From: DASRAJ01 sp039920305
GTDB lineage: Bacteria; Bacteroidota; Bacteroidia; Chitinophagales; UBA10324
Reading direction: 5' to 3'
Assembly (NCBI GenBank): GCA_039920305.1
Contig: JBDSEA010000164.1
Location: 1-24,740 of the forward strand
Length of the DNA: 24,740 nucleotides
Positions within the stretch are counted from its first letter, which is position 1, and every line of letters starts with the position of its first letter. Under the pieces are notes generated by a model. That model was not told the DNA's origin. It saw nothing but the letters and a program-made list of their open reading frames with translations, and ran no database searches. Positions 1 through 9,452 of the stretch are shown here, in pieces. A program made the translations under genes and the position numbers.

Positions 1-2
1 AG

Positions 3-899
3 AAGCTTTCTACTGATCTTCTCGCAGTAATTCCTGTACCAAACGGATCAAACTTTACGAATCAGATTTTCACAAACGTTGGCAGCATGGGGAACAAGGG
101 TATTGAAGGAACACTCAATCTTATTCCTTTCGATACTAAAAATTTAAAGTGGGAACTCAGCGCTAATGCAACATTCAATAAAAATAAAATTACCAAGCTC
201 ACCAAAGTGGAAGATTCGAGTTCTATCGGAATCCTGGTAGGAGGAATTTCAGGAGGAATTGGTAATACCATACAAATTCAATCGGTAGGCTTCCCACTCA
301 ATGAGTTTTTTGCTTACCAGCAGATTTATGATGAGAATGGCAAGCCCATTAATGCTACGGGAAACCCTGTCACTGATACCACTGCATTTGTAGATCAGAA
401 TCATGATGGAAAAATTACCCCTGATGATCTCATCTGGCTTGATAAATCTCCGGAGCCTAAGGTTTACCTCGGCTTTTCGTCATCATTTATTTTTAAAAAC
501 TGGTTTGCCGGCTTCAGCATGCGGGCGAGCATTGGAAATTATATATACAACAATGTGAATTCACAGCAGGGCATCTTTGCAAACAACCTCGATGGAACCA
601 AGGGGTATTTAAACAATGTAACAACCAATTACCTTGAAACGGGCTTTCAGAAAGCTCAATACCTCTCTGACTATTATATTGAAGATGCTTCTTTCCTTCG
701 TTGTGATAATGTAAGCCTGGGATACAATTTCAGAAATGTTGTGAGCAAAAACGTAAGTTTGAAAGTTGCAGCTGTGGTACAGAATGTTTTTGTTATAACG
801 GATTACAGCGGGCTTGATCCGGAAATTGCCGGTGGAATTGATAACAACATTTATCCCCGCCCGAGAATTTTTTCTCTTAACTTAAGTCTTAACCTTTAA
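3..899 (+). CDS. SusC/RagA-family TonB-dependent receptor, C-terminal part
   Basis: The frame is open from base 3 with no start codon, so the ATG at 87 is internal and the gene begins before the window. The visible ~298 residues are the C-terminal part of an outer-membrane beta-barrel. The segment NVGSMGNKGIEGTLNL is the hallmark of SusC-type receptors. It is followed by alternating aromatic strands and a final strand ending FSLNLSLNL. An Asp-rich loop (DQNHDGKITPDD, about residues 130-141 of the visible part) resembles the Ca-binding-like loop common in this family. The family moves oligosaccharides or peptides across the outer membrane, driven by TonB, with a SusD lid lipoprotein. The susD gene follows after 11 bp, so the two are co-transcribed. 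The substrate cannot be deduced because the plug and N-terminus are missing. Confidence 0.93.
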   Translation, partial: KLSTDLLAVIPVPNGSNFTNQIFTNVGSMGNKGIEGTLNLIPFDTKNLKWELSANATFNKNKITKLTKVEDSSSIGILVGGISGGIGNTIQIQSVGFPLNEFFAYQQIYDENGKPINATGNPVTDTTAFVDQNHDGKITPDDLIWLDKSPEPKVYLGFSSSFIFKNWFAGFSMRASIGNYIYNNVNSQQGIFANNLDGTKGYLNNVTTNYLETGFQKAQYLSDYYIEDASFLRCDNVSLGYNFRNVVSKNVSLKVAAVVQNVFVITDYSGLDPEIAGGIDNNIYPRPRIFSLNLSLNL

Positions 900-910
900 A
901 AGATCCAGAT

Positions 911-2506
911 ATGAAAAAAGTTTTCACAAGATTCAGCGCGGTGCTGTTAATCATTACTCTTTCCTTCACCTCGTGTGTAAAAGATTTAGATCAATCTCCT
1001 TACTATGGACTGAATGCTGAATCAGTTTACAGTGATCCTGCAAATTATATCCATGTGCTTGCCAAATGCTATGCAGGTCTGGCTATTTCAGGCAATCAGG
1101 GCCCTGCAGGCAGTCCTGACATATCCGGTATTGATGAAGGATTCTCTCAATACCTCCGCGTGCTGTGGAACCTGCAGGAGCTAACAACTGATGAAGCTGT
1201 TTGCGCATGGAACGATCCGGGTATTCCTGAACTGCATCAGATGACATGGTCATCCAATAATTCATTCGTTGTTGCCATGTACAACCGTATCTTTTTTCAA
1301 GTTCCCCTGTGCAATGATTTTATCCGCCAGTCTTCGGATGCCAATATGAGTGACCGGGGCTTTTCAGAAGCTGATCAAGCCACCATTCGTATTTATCGCA
1401 ATGAGGCGCGATTCCTTCGTGCCCTGAGTTATTACCATGCAATAGACCTGTTTGGCAATGTTCCCTTTGTAACAGAGGCCGATGCTCCCGGAGCATTTCT
1501 CCCTAATCAAATTTTCAGAACCGATCTCTTTAATTATATTGAAAGTGAGCTCAAAGACATTGAGAACCTCCTCCCGGAATCCAAGCAAAATGAATACGGC
1601 CGCGCTGACAAATCAGCCGCATGGACACTTCTCGCAAAGCTTTATCTTAATGCACAGGTTTATACCGGTACTGAGCGCAATACAGATGCCGTTAGCTATT
1701 GTAACAAAGTAATCAACTCAGGTGCTTATAGTCTGGATCCGGTGTACCAGGATCTTTTTCTTGCCGATAATAATTTTTCACCTGAAATAATTTTCCCCAT
1801 CACCTTTGACGGGCTTTATACCCAAACGTATGGCGGAACCACTTTTCTCGTTCATGCTCCTGTAGGAGGAAGCATGGTAGCTGCTGATTTTGGAATCAAT
1901 GGCGGATGGGCAGGCTACAGAACTACAAGCGGTTATGTTTCACAATGCGATACCACTGACACACTTGATCAGCGGCAGATGTTTTATACGGCAGGTCAAA
2001 ATCTTGAGATCACCAGCATTTCAACCTTTACTGATGGGTGGGGTATCACCAAATGGAAAAACATTACATCTGAAGGGGAGCCGGGCAGCGATCCGACCGG
2101 CAATTTTGTGGATACTGATTTTCCTCTCTTCAGGCTTGCAGATGTTTATCTGATGTATGCCGAGGCCGTGACAAGGGGCGGTGGCGGCGGTGACAATGGA
2201 ACTGCTATCACCTTAGTGAATCAGATTATTGATCGTGGGCATGGCGGCATTTCATCACCTGAATGGGATGTAACCACCCTCGATGCAGACAGGGTACTCA
2301 CGGAGCGTGCAAGAGAGCTGTACTGGGAGGGTCATCGCCGGACTGATTTAATCCGTTATGGTTTATTCACAGGAGGAACCTACATTTGGCCGTTCAAAGG
2401 GGGTGTTCCGGAAGGAATATCAGTTCCTGATTACTTAAATCTTTTTCCGCTTGCATTTACTGATCTTGTAGCCAACCCGAACCTGATTCAAAATCCGGGT
2501 TACTAA
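911..2506 (+). CDS. SusD/RagB-family nutrient-binding outer-membrane lipoprotein
   Basis: This 531-residue protein has the usual length of the family (about 450-600). It starts with a lipoprotein signal peptide: basic MKKVFTR, a hydrophobic core, and SFTSC with Cys22 as the likely lipidated residue. The N-terminal region is helical with TPR-like segments, including RNEARFLRALSYYHAIDLFG (about residues 162-181), the most conserved stretch of SusD proteins. Near the C-terminus are LTERARELYWEGHRRTDLIR and a Gly-Tyr end, both typical. SusD proteins sit on the cell surface as a lid over SusC and bind glycan. The gene lies 11 bp after the susC-like gene and is followed within 25 bp by a hairpin terminator, so it ends the transcript. 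No glycoside hydrolase sits next to the pair, so the target polysaccharide is unknown. Confidence 0.95.
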   Translation: MKKVFTRFSAVLLIITLSFTSCVKDLDQSPYYGLNAESVYSDPANYIHVLAKCYAGLAISGNQGPAGSPDISGIDEGFSQYLRVLWNLQELTTDEAVCAWNDPGIPELHQMTWSSNNSFVVAMYNRIFFQVPLCNDFIRQSSDANMSDRGFSEADQATIRIYRNEARFLRALSYYHAIDLFGNVPFVTEADAPGAFLPNQIFRTDLFNYIESELKDIENLLPESKQNEYGRADKSAAWTLLAKLYLNAQVYTGTERNTDAVSYCNKVINSGAYSLDPVYQDLFLADNNFSPEIIFPITFDGLYTQTYGGTTFLVHAPVGGSMVAADFGINGGWAGYRTTSGYVSQCDTTDTLDQRQMFYTAGQNLEITSISTFTDGWGITKWKNITSEGEPGSDPTGNFVDTDFPLFRLADVYLMYAEAVTRGGGGGDNGTAITLVNQIIDRGHGGISSPEWDVTTLDADRVLTERARELYWEGHRRTDLIRYGLFTGGTYIWPFKGGVPEGISVPDYLNLFPLAFTDLVANPNLIQNPGY

Positions 2507-2697
2507 GATTTTATCACACACCACAAAAGCAGCCCGCACAGCAATGAGCGGGTTTCTTTTTTTAGTACCTGCTTCTCATACGCAGCCCTGTGAAACACTC
2601 CGGCAATTATTTTATTCAAACAACAGGTTGCAAAAAATTTAATTGCCTCTGATGCTCCTTCACGTTTCTCCTTAATTTTTTTCCGGCTCCCTCAGAG
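2500..2697. repeat. Direct repeat copy 1 (3'-UTR, terminator, methyltransferase tail)
   Basis: From the last codons of susD to about 2640 this segment matches 15213-15349 at roughly 85-90% by eye, including the terminator and flanking text such as ACCTGCTTCTCATACGCAG. After 2640 it skips about 95 bp that are present in the other copy, then matches again: 2641-2697 against 15445-15501 (AATTGCCTCTGATGCTC and onward). The two copies are in the same orientation and flank a block of about 12.5 kb. Confidence 0.85.
2531..2563 (+). terminator. Rho-independent terminator of the susCD transcript
   Basis: The sequence shows CCCGC (2533-2537), a 10-nt loop and GCGGG (2548-2552), extendable by A-T and G-T pairs. 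It is followed by TTTC and seven T residues (2557-2563). It lies 25 bp after the susD stop codon. A near-identical hairpin occurs at 15244-15276 as part of a longer duplicated segment. Confidence 0.8.
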
Positions 2698-2715
2698 GGT
2701 CTGCTAAACCACTAT
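2590..2715 (-). pseudogene. Decayed C-terminal fragment of a COG1565 methyltransferase gene
   Basis: On the minus strand the translation GLADPLREPEKN lines up with GIANHLREMEKN of the intact methyltransferase at 15328-16434, followed by an EHQRQ match after an in-frame stop. About 95 bp of the intact tail are missing here. The homology stops near 2715. Further upstream on the minus strand, a short open frame (to 2866, with a hydrophobic KIIMLEIFAIVA stretch) runs into this fragment. That frame does not resemble the methyltransferase and is probably a chance fusion. This is a non-functional relic; its interest is as a marker of a past duplication. Confidence 0.7.
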
Positions 2716-2990
2716 CGCCGCGAACCAGGCCAACGGTTTCGCTGGCTACGATGGCAAATATCTCCAGCATAATGATTTTATATCGGTTTAATTGTGCTTC
2801 ATTCATAAGCTCATGATTGGCTATGAGTAACTGATCAAATGGATTAATGGAATCAATAAGTAACATTTGTTAACTTATAATGGCTACCTAACCCAGGCAC
2901 GCGCACAAAGGGTGATGGCTGATGAATCTGAAAAGCGGAATTAAAGGGGTGCCGCGAATTAAATTATACGATCTATATGTCTTAATGAAG
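2716..2990. other. Intergenic stretch, mostly unexplained
   Basis: Apart from the 5' part of a 64-codon minus-strand open frame (2672-2866, whose last 12 codons are methyltransferase relic), no gene, RNA or repeat is recognisable here. The frame has no visible family resemblance and could be chance. Confidence 0.4.
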
Positions 2991-2998
2991 TATTTTTG
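2991..2998 (+). promoter_or_regulatory. Bacteroidota-type -7 box upstream of the 12-kb gene block
   Basis: TATTTTTG fits the Bacteroidota -7 consensus TAnnTTTG. No clear TTTG -33 box is seen at the usual distance. It would give a leader of about 125 nt before the ATG at 3131. It is the only such box noticed in the gap before the long co-directional block, so it is a candidate main promoter. Confidence 0.35.
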
Positions 2999-3130
2999 TA
3001 AAATAGGGTTTAACCTCCCCAAAACCCTGTTCACATTCTAGGAATTCCTGTTCAGAGTACAATGTTTTTCCTGCACATCAGCAGGGCCTTGTTTTGCCTT
3101 CTAAAAATTTCCAACATTAACAAATAAACT

Positions 3131-6100
3131 ATGAAACATCTTTTCACACTCTTAATGCTTTTTATTTTTTCAGTTACCCATTCTCAGGTAGCTCCACTAT
3201 GGATTAATTCTCAGATGGGTTCTGGTGATAACTCTGATCGCTATAATGCCATTGTCACAGATGCTTCGGGCAATTTATACCTCGGCGGCTATACCTTCAA
3301 CCCTTTTCAGGATAAGGATTATCTTATTGTGAAAATGAATTCGGCCGGTGATACGATCTGGACCCGACAGTTCAATGGAGCAAGTAATGGCGCCGACAAA
3401 ATTTTATACATGGCTATAGACGGCTCGTCGAACATTTATGTGACGGGACAATCCGATGGAGGAAGCGCCACGCAGAATGATATTATGACCCGCGCCTACA
3501 ACAGTTCAGGAACACTCAAGTGGTCAGCTACCTATAATAATACGACAGCCAATCAGGATGATGAACCCAATGGTATTGCAGTGGATAATAGTGGAAATGT
3601 TTTCATTACAGGAAGCACCGACCGTGATTCAACTGCAACATTGAATGATGACCTCATCACTATCAAGTATAACTCGAATGGCGTGCAGCAATGGGCAGCA
3701 CAAATCAATGGTACAGGTAAGGGAACAGATCGAGGAAACGGGATTGTAACGGATAATTCCGGAGGTTGCGTGGTTACAGGACGAACAGCAACCACTGTGG
3801 ATGATGATGTGATCACCATAAAGTACGGCAGCACCGGATCGGAAACATGGCGAACAGTTTATAACCGCGGATTTGGGAACGATCGTGGTCAGGATATTAT
3901 GCTCGATGGCTCAGGAAACTTATACGTTACAGGAAGGTCAGAAAACTCCAGTGACTATGATGTGATGACTATCAAATATAATTCTTCAGGAGTTGCACAG
4001 TGGACTAAATTTTACAATGGAACAAATGATGATTTTGGCAGCTACATAAAAGCTGACGCTTCTGGGAATGTTTATGTAACCGGTAAAACAGATTTTGGAA
4101 ACCACTTCGATATCGTTACTGTTAAATATAATTCTACCGGCATTCAGCAGTGGGCAAAAACCTTTGGAAATGCTGCATTGAATGATGAAGACCCAAGTGC
4201 AATTTTAGTAGATGCTTCCGGGAATGTTTATGTCACCGGAAAAAGTGATGTAAATGCTACGGCTGCGATCATTGCCAATAATTTCATCACCCTCAAATAC
4301 AATTCTTCAGGTACCCTCCAGTGGTCAGTGTATTTTGATGGCACAGCAACCAACAGCGATGATATTGCTGAAGGAATTGTGCTCGATGCGACTGCAACAA
4401 ACCTGTACGTTGCGGGTGGTTCTCAAAATACAGTCACACAAAAAGATGCTACAGCAGTTAAATATTCAACTGCTACAGGTTCTGCCGTTTGGACCAAGAG
4501 CTTTAATGGTGAAGGTGATTTTACCGATAAGGTGCAGGGGATGATCATTGATTCTAAAAAGAATATTTATGTAACAGGATACATGATCAACCCTGAAGTG
4601 CGCCGTGATTTGTTTGTTGCAAAAATCAATTCATCCGGAATTACTAAGTGGGTGGTGACCTATGATTTTTCACAGCAGGATGATGAAGGAAGATCAATTA
4701 CTCTTGACACTTCGGGTAACATATATGTGTGCGGCAGCAGCGTAGGTAATGGAACAAGCGATGATTATGTAACAATGAAGCTTGATTCTGCTGGGAATAT
4801 TCTCTGGACCTCCCGCTATGATTTTAATTTTGAGAATGATGTTGCTACGGCTATTTCCGTAAATAAATTCAACGGAAATGTTTTTGTAACTGGCTACAGT
4901 GATCAGAATATTTCTTCAAAGGTAACCAACTATGATATCGCAACGCTCAAATACTCATCTATCGGAAATCAACTTTCAGTTGTTCGCTACAATGGCAGTG
5001 GAAACGGAATTGACCGGGCTGCAGATATGGCAATATTTCCTACCGCGCTTGCATCTTCCACTTACATTGTAGTTACAGGTAGAACATGGAACGGAAGCAA
5101 TTATGATATTCTTACCTTAAAGTATAATGCATCTCTTATTCAGAAGTGGGCAACAGCCTATGCAGGCAACAAGGATGATGAGGCCCGTGATCTGTTTTTA
5201 GAAAGCAGTACTGGTGATGCGTATGTTACAGGAAATACAGGAACTTCAACTCATGGCTTTGACATTATTGCATTGAAATACAATAGCAATGGTGTTCAGC
5301 AATGGAAGAGTACTTATAATGGAGATGGAAATATTAATGACATAGGATATGGAATCCTTACAACTTCTAAGGGAACTTATGTCACGGGAAGGGCAGCAGT
5401 ATCGGGAGGGGTGGATACAGCAGATGTTGTTACCATCAGGTATAACAAATTATCTGGTAATCAGCAATGGGTTGCCCGATACGATGGCAGCGGCAATGGC
5501 CTTGACCGTGGCTTCGCGATAGCTGCTGATCAGTTTGAGAATATTTATGTAACCGGTGAAAGCAATGAAGCTTCCTCCAGGCAAGACATGATCACATTGG
5601 GATTGGATGACAATGGAAGAATCCGCTGGACTGGAAAATATGATGGTGGCAAAAATGAAGATGATGTGGCACGTGTAATTGCAGTTGATAAGACGGGATA
5701 TGTTTATGCAGGCGGCTACTCTACAGAAAATTCCTCCACCGGTTTCAATGCGACTACTTTGAAATATTGTCCCCCACCTCCTGTAAATGCCGGAAGTGAC
5801 GTTTCCATCTGTAAGAAATCGAATGTTCAGCTTAATGCAACAGGCGGAACAAATTATACCTGGACACCCGCAGCGGGTCTTACCAGCAACACCATTCCAA
5901 ATCCCATTGCAAGCCCTGCGGCGACAACATCATATATAGTTACAGTGGATAATGGATTGGGATGTTCAGGGAAAGACACTGTAGTGGTAACTGTTAATCC
6001 TCTGCCTGGCGTGAATGTTACCGCCAACGGATCACTCTCCTTTTGTCAGGGGGACAGCGTAATACTTTCAGTTCAAAGCTGCACGTGCAGCTATCAATGG

Positions 6101-6514
6101 AAAAAAGGATCTAATAACATTGCAGGTGCAACTAAAAATTCCTTTACTGCTAAAGCCAAAGGAACATACAAGGTGGTGGTCACAAATAACTTTGGATGCT
6201 CTAAAACATCAAAAGGAAGTAAGGTTACCATCCTATGTAAGAACAGCGAGGCCATGACCACCGAAGTAAATGCGCTAATGGTAACTGCATCTCCAAATCC
6301 TACTAACAGCTTTGTGAATATTCAATGGGAAAGTGATTTAAATGAGGGAGTGAACATTATAGTATATGATGTTCTGGGAATAACGATTTATAGTGCCATT
6401 GATCTTCAGTCAAACAGTTTGCAGTTCGGAACTGAACTACCTGCGGGAATGTATTTCGTTCACGTGATTCAGGGCACTGAGGAGAAGATAATTAAAGTGA
6501 TTAAACAAAATTAA
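3131..6514 (+). CDS. Secreted SBBP beta-propeller-repeat protein with T9SS sorting domain (paralogue 1)
   Basis: This 1127-residue protein begins with a Sec signal peptide (MKHLFTLLMLFIFSVTHSQ). Residues about 25-875 contain roughly sixteen repeats of the type D-x-SGN-x-YVTG followed by D-x-x-T-x-KYNSSG-x-x-QW, the SBBP repeat that folds into beta-propeller blades. Residues about 881-1040 are two Ig/PKD-like modules with paired cysteines (DVSICKKSNVQLNATGGTNY and SFCQGDSVILSVQSC). The last ~75 residues (TASPNPTNSFVNIQW to the end) are a type A T9SS sorting domain, so the protein should be exported across the outer membrane and anchored or released. It lies 2 bp before a close paralogue, which suggests local duplication and joint translation. 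The ligand is unknown; surface adhesion or glycan binding are only possibilities. Confidence 0.9.
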   Translation: MKHLFTLLMLFIFSVTHSQVAPLWINSQMGSGDNSDRYNAIVTDASGNLYLGGYTFNPFQDKDYLIVKMNSAGDTIWTRQFNGASNGADKILYMAIDGSSNIYVTGQSDGGSATQNDIMTRAYNSSGTLKWSATYNNTTANQDDEPNGIAVDNSGNVFITGSTDRDSTATLNDDLITIKYNSNGVQQWAAQINGTGKGTDRGNGIVTDNSGGCVVTGRTATTVDDDVITIKYGSTGSETWRTVYNRGFGNDRGQDIMLDGSGNLYVTGRSENSSDYDVMTIKYNSSGVAQWTKFYNGTNDDFGSYIKADASGNVYVTGKTDFGNHFDIVTVKYNSTGIQQWAKTFGNAALNDEDPSAILVDASGNVYVTGKSDVNATAAIIANNFITLKYNSSGTLQWSVYFDGTATNSDDIAEGIVLDATATNLYVAGGSQNTVTQKDATAVKYSTATGSAVWTKSFNGEGDFTDKVQGMIIDSKKNIYVTGYMINPEVRRDLFVAKINSSGITKWVVTYDFSQQDDEGRSITLDTSGNIYVCGSSVGNGTSDDYVTMKLDSAGNILWTSRYDFNFENDVATAISVNKFNGNVFVTGYSDQNISSKVTNYDIATLKYSSIGNQLSVVRYNGSGNGIDRAADMAIFPTALASSTYIVVTGRTWNGSNYDILTLKYNASLIQKWATAYAGNKDDEARDLFLESSTGDAYVTGNTGTSTHGFDIIALKYNSNGVQQWKSTYNGDGNINDIGYGILTTSKGTYVTGRAAVSGGVDTADVVTIRYNKLSGNQQWVARYDGSGNGLDRGFAIAADQFENIYVTGESNEASSRQDMITLGLDDNGRIRWTGKYDGGKNEDDVARVIAVDKTGYVYAGGYSTENSSTGFNATTLKYCPPPPVNAGSDVSICKKSNVQLNATGGTNYTWTPAAGLTSNTIPNPIASPAATTSYIVTVDNGLGCSGKDTVVVTVNPLPGVNVTANGSLSFCQGDSVILSVQSCTCSYQWKKGSNNIAGATKNSFTAKAKGTYKVVVTNNFGCSKTSKGSKVTILCKNSEAMTTEVNALMVTASPNPTNSFVNIQWESDLNEGVNIIVYDVLGITIYSAIDLQSNSLQFGTELPAGMYFVHVIQGTEEKIIKVIKQN

Positions 6515-6516
6515 AC

Positions 6517-9441
6517 ATGACGTCTTCAAAATATGAAGTGGGTTTCATCATTGTACAATTGGCATTAATCATTCTTGCCGTAAGCAATGTGATTGCTCAG
6601 CCAACTGCAACATGGGTGTTTCAATACAACGGTGAGGGTGACTATAATGACCGGTATACCTGCATAACCACTGATGGTTCAGGAAATATCTATACCGGCG
6701 GATCAACAGTAAATATTGGAAACGATCGCGATTGCCTGATTCAGAAAATGGATGCATCAGGTAATGTAATCTGGAGAGCGATGTTTAATGCTTCAGGAAA
6801 CGGCCCCGATGAGGTCCTTGCGATTATTGTAGATGCCTCACAAAACGTGTATACCACCGGGTTTGGGAAAAGTGCGGATGTAGGAAATGATTTTCTTACG
6901 ATAAAATTGAACTCTACCGGAACTATTTTGTGGAGTAAGTTTTACAACAACGATCAGGCAAATGGGTACGACCAGGCAAATTCCATTGCACTTGATGGTG
7001 ATGGAAATGTAATTGTAACCGGACAAAGTGATGAAGATGAAACTGCCTTCACTAATGATGATTACCTAACCATAAAATATTCTAACGACGGATCTGAACT
7101 TTGGACGGCACGGTATAATGGACTGGGTAATGAAACAGATCGCGCAGTAAAAACAGTAACCGATAATTCCAATAATATTTATATCACCGGGAGAAGCTTC
7201 AATGGCAATGATGATGATTATGTAACCATCAAGTACGATGCCGGCGGTACTGAGCAATGGCATGAGTATGGTGACCGCACACACAACGACCGTGCCCAGG
7301 CAATGGCAATTGATGCAAACAATAATATTTATGTAACAGGATGGAGCAGCAATGGAACCAACCATGATTACTACACCATTAAATACAATTCCTCAGGCGC
7401 CCAGCAATGGGCAAAGGTGTATGACTTTGTAGACGATGATGAGGTAACTGCGATCACTGTTGATGCTTCAGGTTTGGTGTACATAACAGGGCAAAGTGAT
7501 GGTGATGCAACACCTTTTGTTAATTATAATTACCTGACAATCAAGTACAATGTTTCCGGTGCACAGCAATGGGCTTCATCCTACGAGGGTACCGGAGGTA
7601 ATGATGATATACCCACCTCCATCTCGGTTTCGGGATCAAATATTTTTGTTACCGGATTTTCTGATGCAGATGCAACACCCGTGGTAGCTTATGATATTGC
7701 CACAGTAGAATACTCTTCTTCAGGTTCACAGGTTTGGGCACAGGAATACGCCGGTTCGGGAGGATATGATGATGTTGGAAATTCAATGACTGTTGATGGA
7801 GATGGAAATGTTTTCATTGCCGGCTATGAGGAAGACAATAATATTCAGCGCAATGCACTGGTAGTAAAATATGATAACACCGGCTCTCAGCTCTTTGCTA
7901 ATTCATTCAATGGCACTGGTGACAACTCTGATAATGTTCGCGATATTAAAATGGATGCACAGGGAAATATTTATCTGGCAGGATATTCTGTTCGACGCGT
8001 AGAAAACCGCGATTTCTTTTCCATCAAGCTTACTGCCCAGGGTGATACGCTCTGGACAAAATATATTAATGGAACTACACCTGGCAGCGAAGATGAAGCA
8101 CAGGTTTGTGCCATTGATAACAATGACAATTTGCTGGTTGCAGGGTTCACAAAAAACAGTGGCACTTCCGGCGACTATACTCTTGTGAAAATGGATGCAG
8201 CTACGGGTGACAGCTTATGGCTTCGCTTTTATGATTCACCAACTCATGAGTATGACAAGGCGTACGATATGCAAATAGATGCGGCAGGAAACAGCTATCT
8301 CACTGGCAGAACTGACAGTGACCCAACAATCAATTCTAATGATGAAGCAACTACTGTAAAATATTCTCCCGCCGGGGATTTGCTATGGACTGTCACCTAC
8401 GCCGGCGCAGGCAATGGTGCTGACAGGGGAAGCTTCATTCAATTATCCGAAGCAGGGAATGTATATGTGACAGGAAGAACTTTTAACGGCACAAACAATG
8501 ATATTCTCCTGATAAAATATGATAACAATGGAACTCAGCAATGGGTGAGGACATACAACAATGGGTTTGGAAGTGAAGAAGCGAAAGGAATGTTGATAGA
8601 TGGAAATGAAAATATTTACATCACCGGTAACAGCGCCTCTGCCGGAGATTCATCTGACATTGTCACGCTGAAATATTCTTCTGCCGGAGATTTTCAGTGG
8701 GAGAAAAGAATAAATAACGGAGGTGGTGATGAAGCAAATGGTATCACAATGGATTTAGATGGAAACTTGATCATCACAGGAACAACTGATGCTGATAATT
8801 CTGCCGTGGTAAACCTGAATACTGTCACAGCAAAATATAATGCCAGCGGAAATCAAATCTGGCTGCAATCATTTGATGGGACAAATCACCTGGATGATAT
8901 AGCCGATGCTGTCTTGGCCGACCAGTTTGGGAATGTATACCTCTCTATGCACTCCAATAATGGTTCAGCTTCTGATTTGAATTTTGATATTGTGATCATA
9001 AGATACAATTCTGATGGAAGCCAGGCATGGCAAACCTCATGGGGTGGCTCTTCAGATACACTCGACGCAGCCAACACTTTATACCTGTTGAATAATGACC
9101 TCTTTGTTGCCGGCAGCACCTGGCAAAATAATCAGCAGCGGAATATGCTGGTAATAAAATATTCCATGGTAACTGGAATTGCGACTACTGCAAATAACAA
9201 CGAAACAGTTTCGGTTTTTCCTGATCCTTTTAACGATTTCATTATCGTTACCACAACCGATAATTCAGAAAAACAAGTGGAGTTACAGGATGTCACCGGC
9301 AAATTAGTTTTTCAAAAATCATTTTCACAATCACAAATAACATTTCCGGTCACTGAACAACTTACACCGGGCATTTACTTATGCAAAGTCATTTCAAACA
9401 ATCAGGTGATTCACACACAGAAAATAATTTGTCAACGCTAG
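6517..9441 (+). CDS. Secreted SBBP beta-propeller-repeat protein with T9SS sorting domain (paralogue 2)
   Basis: This 974-residue protein has a longer N-terminus (MTSSKYEVG, then a hydrophobic segment ending VIAQ), consistent with a signal peptide. About sixteen SBBP repeats fill residues 30-890 (for example DNSNNIYITGRS, DANNNIYVTGWS, with KYNSSGAQQW between them). They match the upstream gene in repeat type and number. Unlike the neighbour, it lacks the two Ig-like modules: the repeats run directly into a T9SS sorting domain from about residue 895 (VFPDPFNDFIIV, then TPGIYLCKVISNNQ). It starts 2 bp after the stop codon of paralogue 1, so translation is probably coupled. A P-loop NTPase gene follows after 11 bp. 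Loss or gain of the Ig modules after duplication is an inference. Confidence 0.9.
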   Translation: MTSSKYEVGFIIVQLALIILAVSNVIAQPTATWVFQYNGEGDYNDRYTCITTDGSGNIYTGGSTVNIGNDRDCLIQKMDASGNVIWRAMFNASGNGPDEVLAIIVDASQNVYTTGFGKSADVGNDFLTIKLNSTGTILWSKFYNNDQANGYDQANSIALDGDGNVIVTGQSDEDETAFTNDDYLTIKYSNDGSELWTARYNGLGNETDRAVKTVTDNSNNIYITGRSFNGNDDDYVTIKYDAGGTEQWHEYGDRTHNDRAQAMAIDANNNIYVTGWSSNGTNHDYYTIKYNSSGAQQWAKVYDFVDDDEVTAITVDASGLVYITGQSDGDATPFVNYNYLTIKYNVSGAQQWASSYEGTGGNDDIPTSISVSGSNIFVTGFSDADATPVVAYDIATVEYSSSGSQVWAQEYAGSGGYDDVGNSMTVDGDGNVFIAGYEEDNNIQRNALVVKYDNTGSQLFANSFNGTGDNSDNVRDIKMDAQGNIYLAGYSVRRVENRDFFSIKLTAQGDTLWTKYINGTTPGSEDEAQVCAIDNNDNLLVAGFTKNSGTSGDYTLVKMDAATGDSLWLRFYDSPTHEYDKAYDMQIDAAGNSYLTGRTDSDPTINSNDEATTVKYSPAGDLLWTVTYAGAGNGADRGSFIQLSEAGNVYVTGRTFNGTNNDILLIKYDNNGTQQWVRTYNNGFGSEEAKGMLIDGNENIYITGNSASAGDSSDIVTLKYSSAGDFQWEKRINNGGGDEANGITMDLDGNLIITGTTDADNSAVVNLNTVTAKYNASGNQIWLQSFDGTNHLDDIADAVLADQFGNVYLSMHSNNGSASDLNFDIVIIRYNSDGSQAWQTSWGGSSDTLDAANTLYLLNNDLFVAGSTWQNNQQRNMLVIKYSMVTGIATTANNNETVSVFPDPFNDFIIVTTTDNSEKQVELQDVTGKLVFQKSFSQSQITFPVTEQLTPGIYLCKVISNNQVIHTQKIICQR

Positions 9442-9452
9442 AAGCAAAAGCC

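Noticed and set aside
9381..9452. Longer start for the P-loop NTPase at 9381
   Set aside because: It would overlap the SBBP gene's coding sequence by 61 bp. The Met at 9453 follows that gene's stop by 11 bp and fits better.
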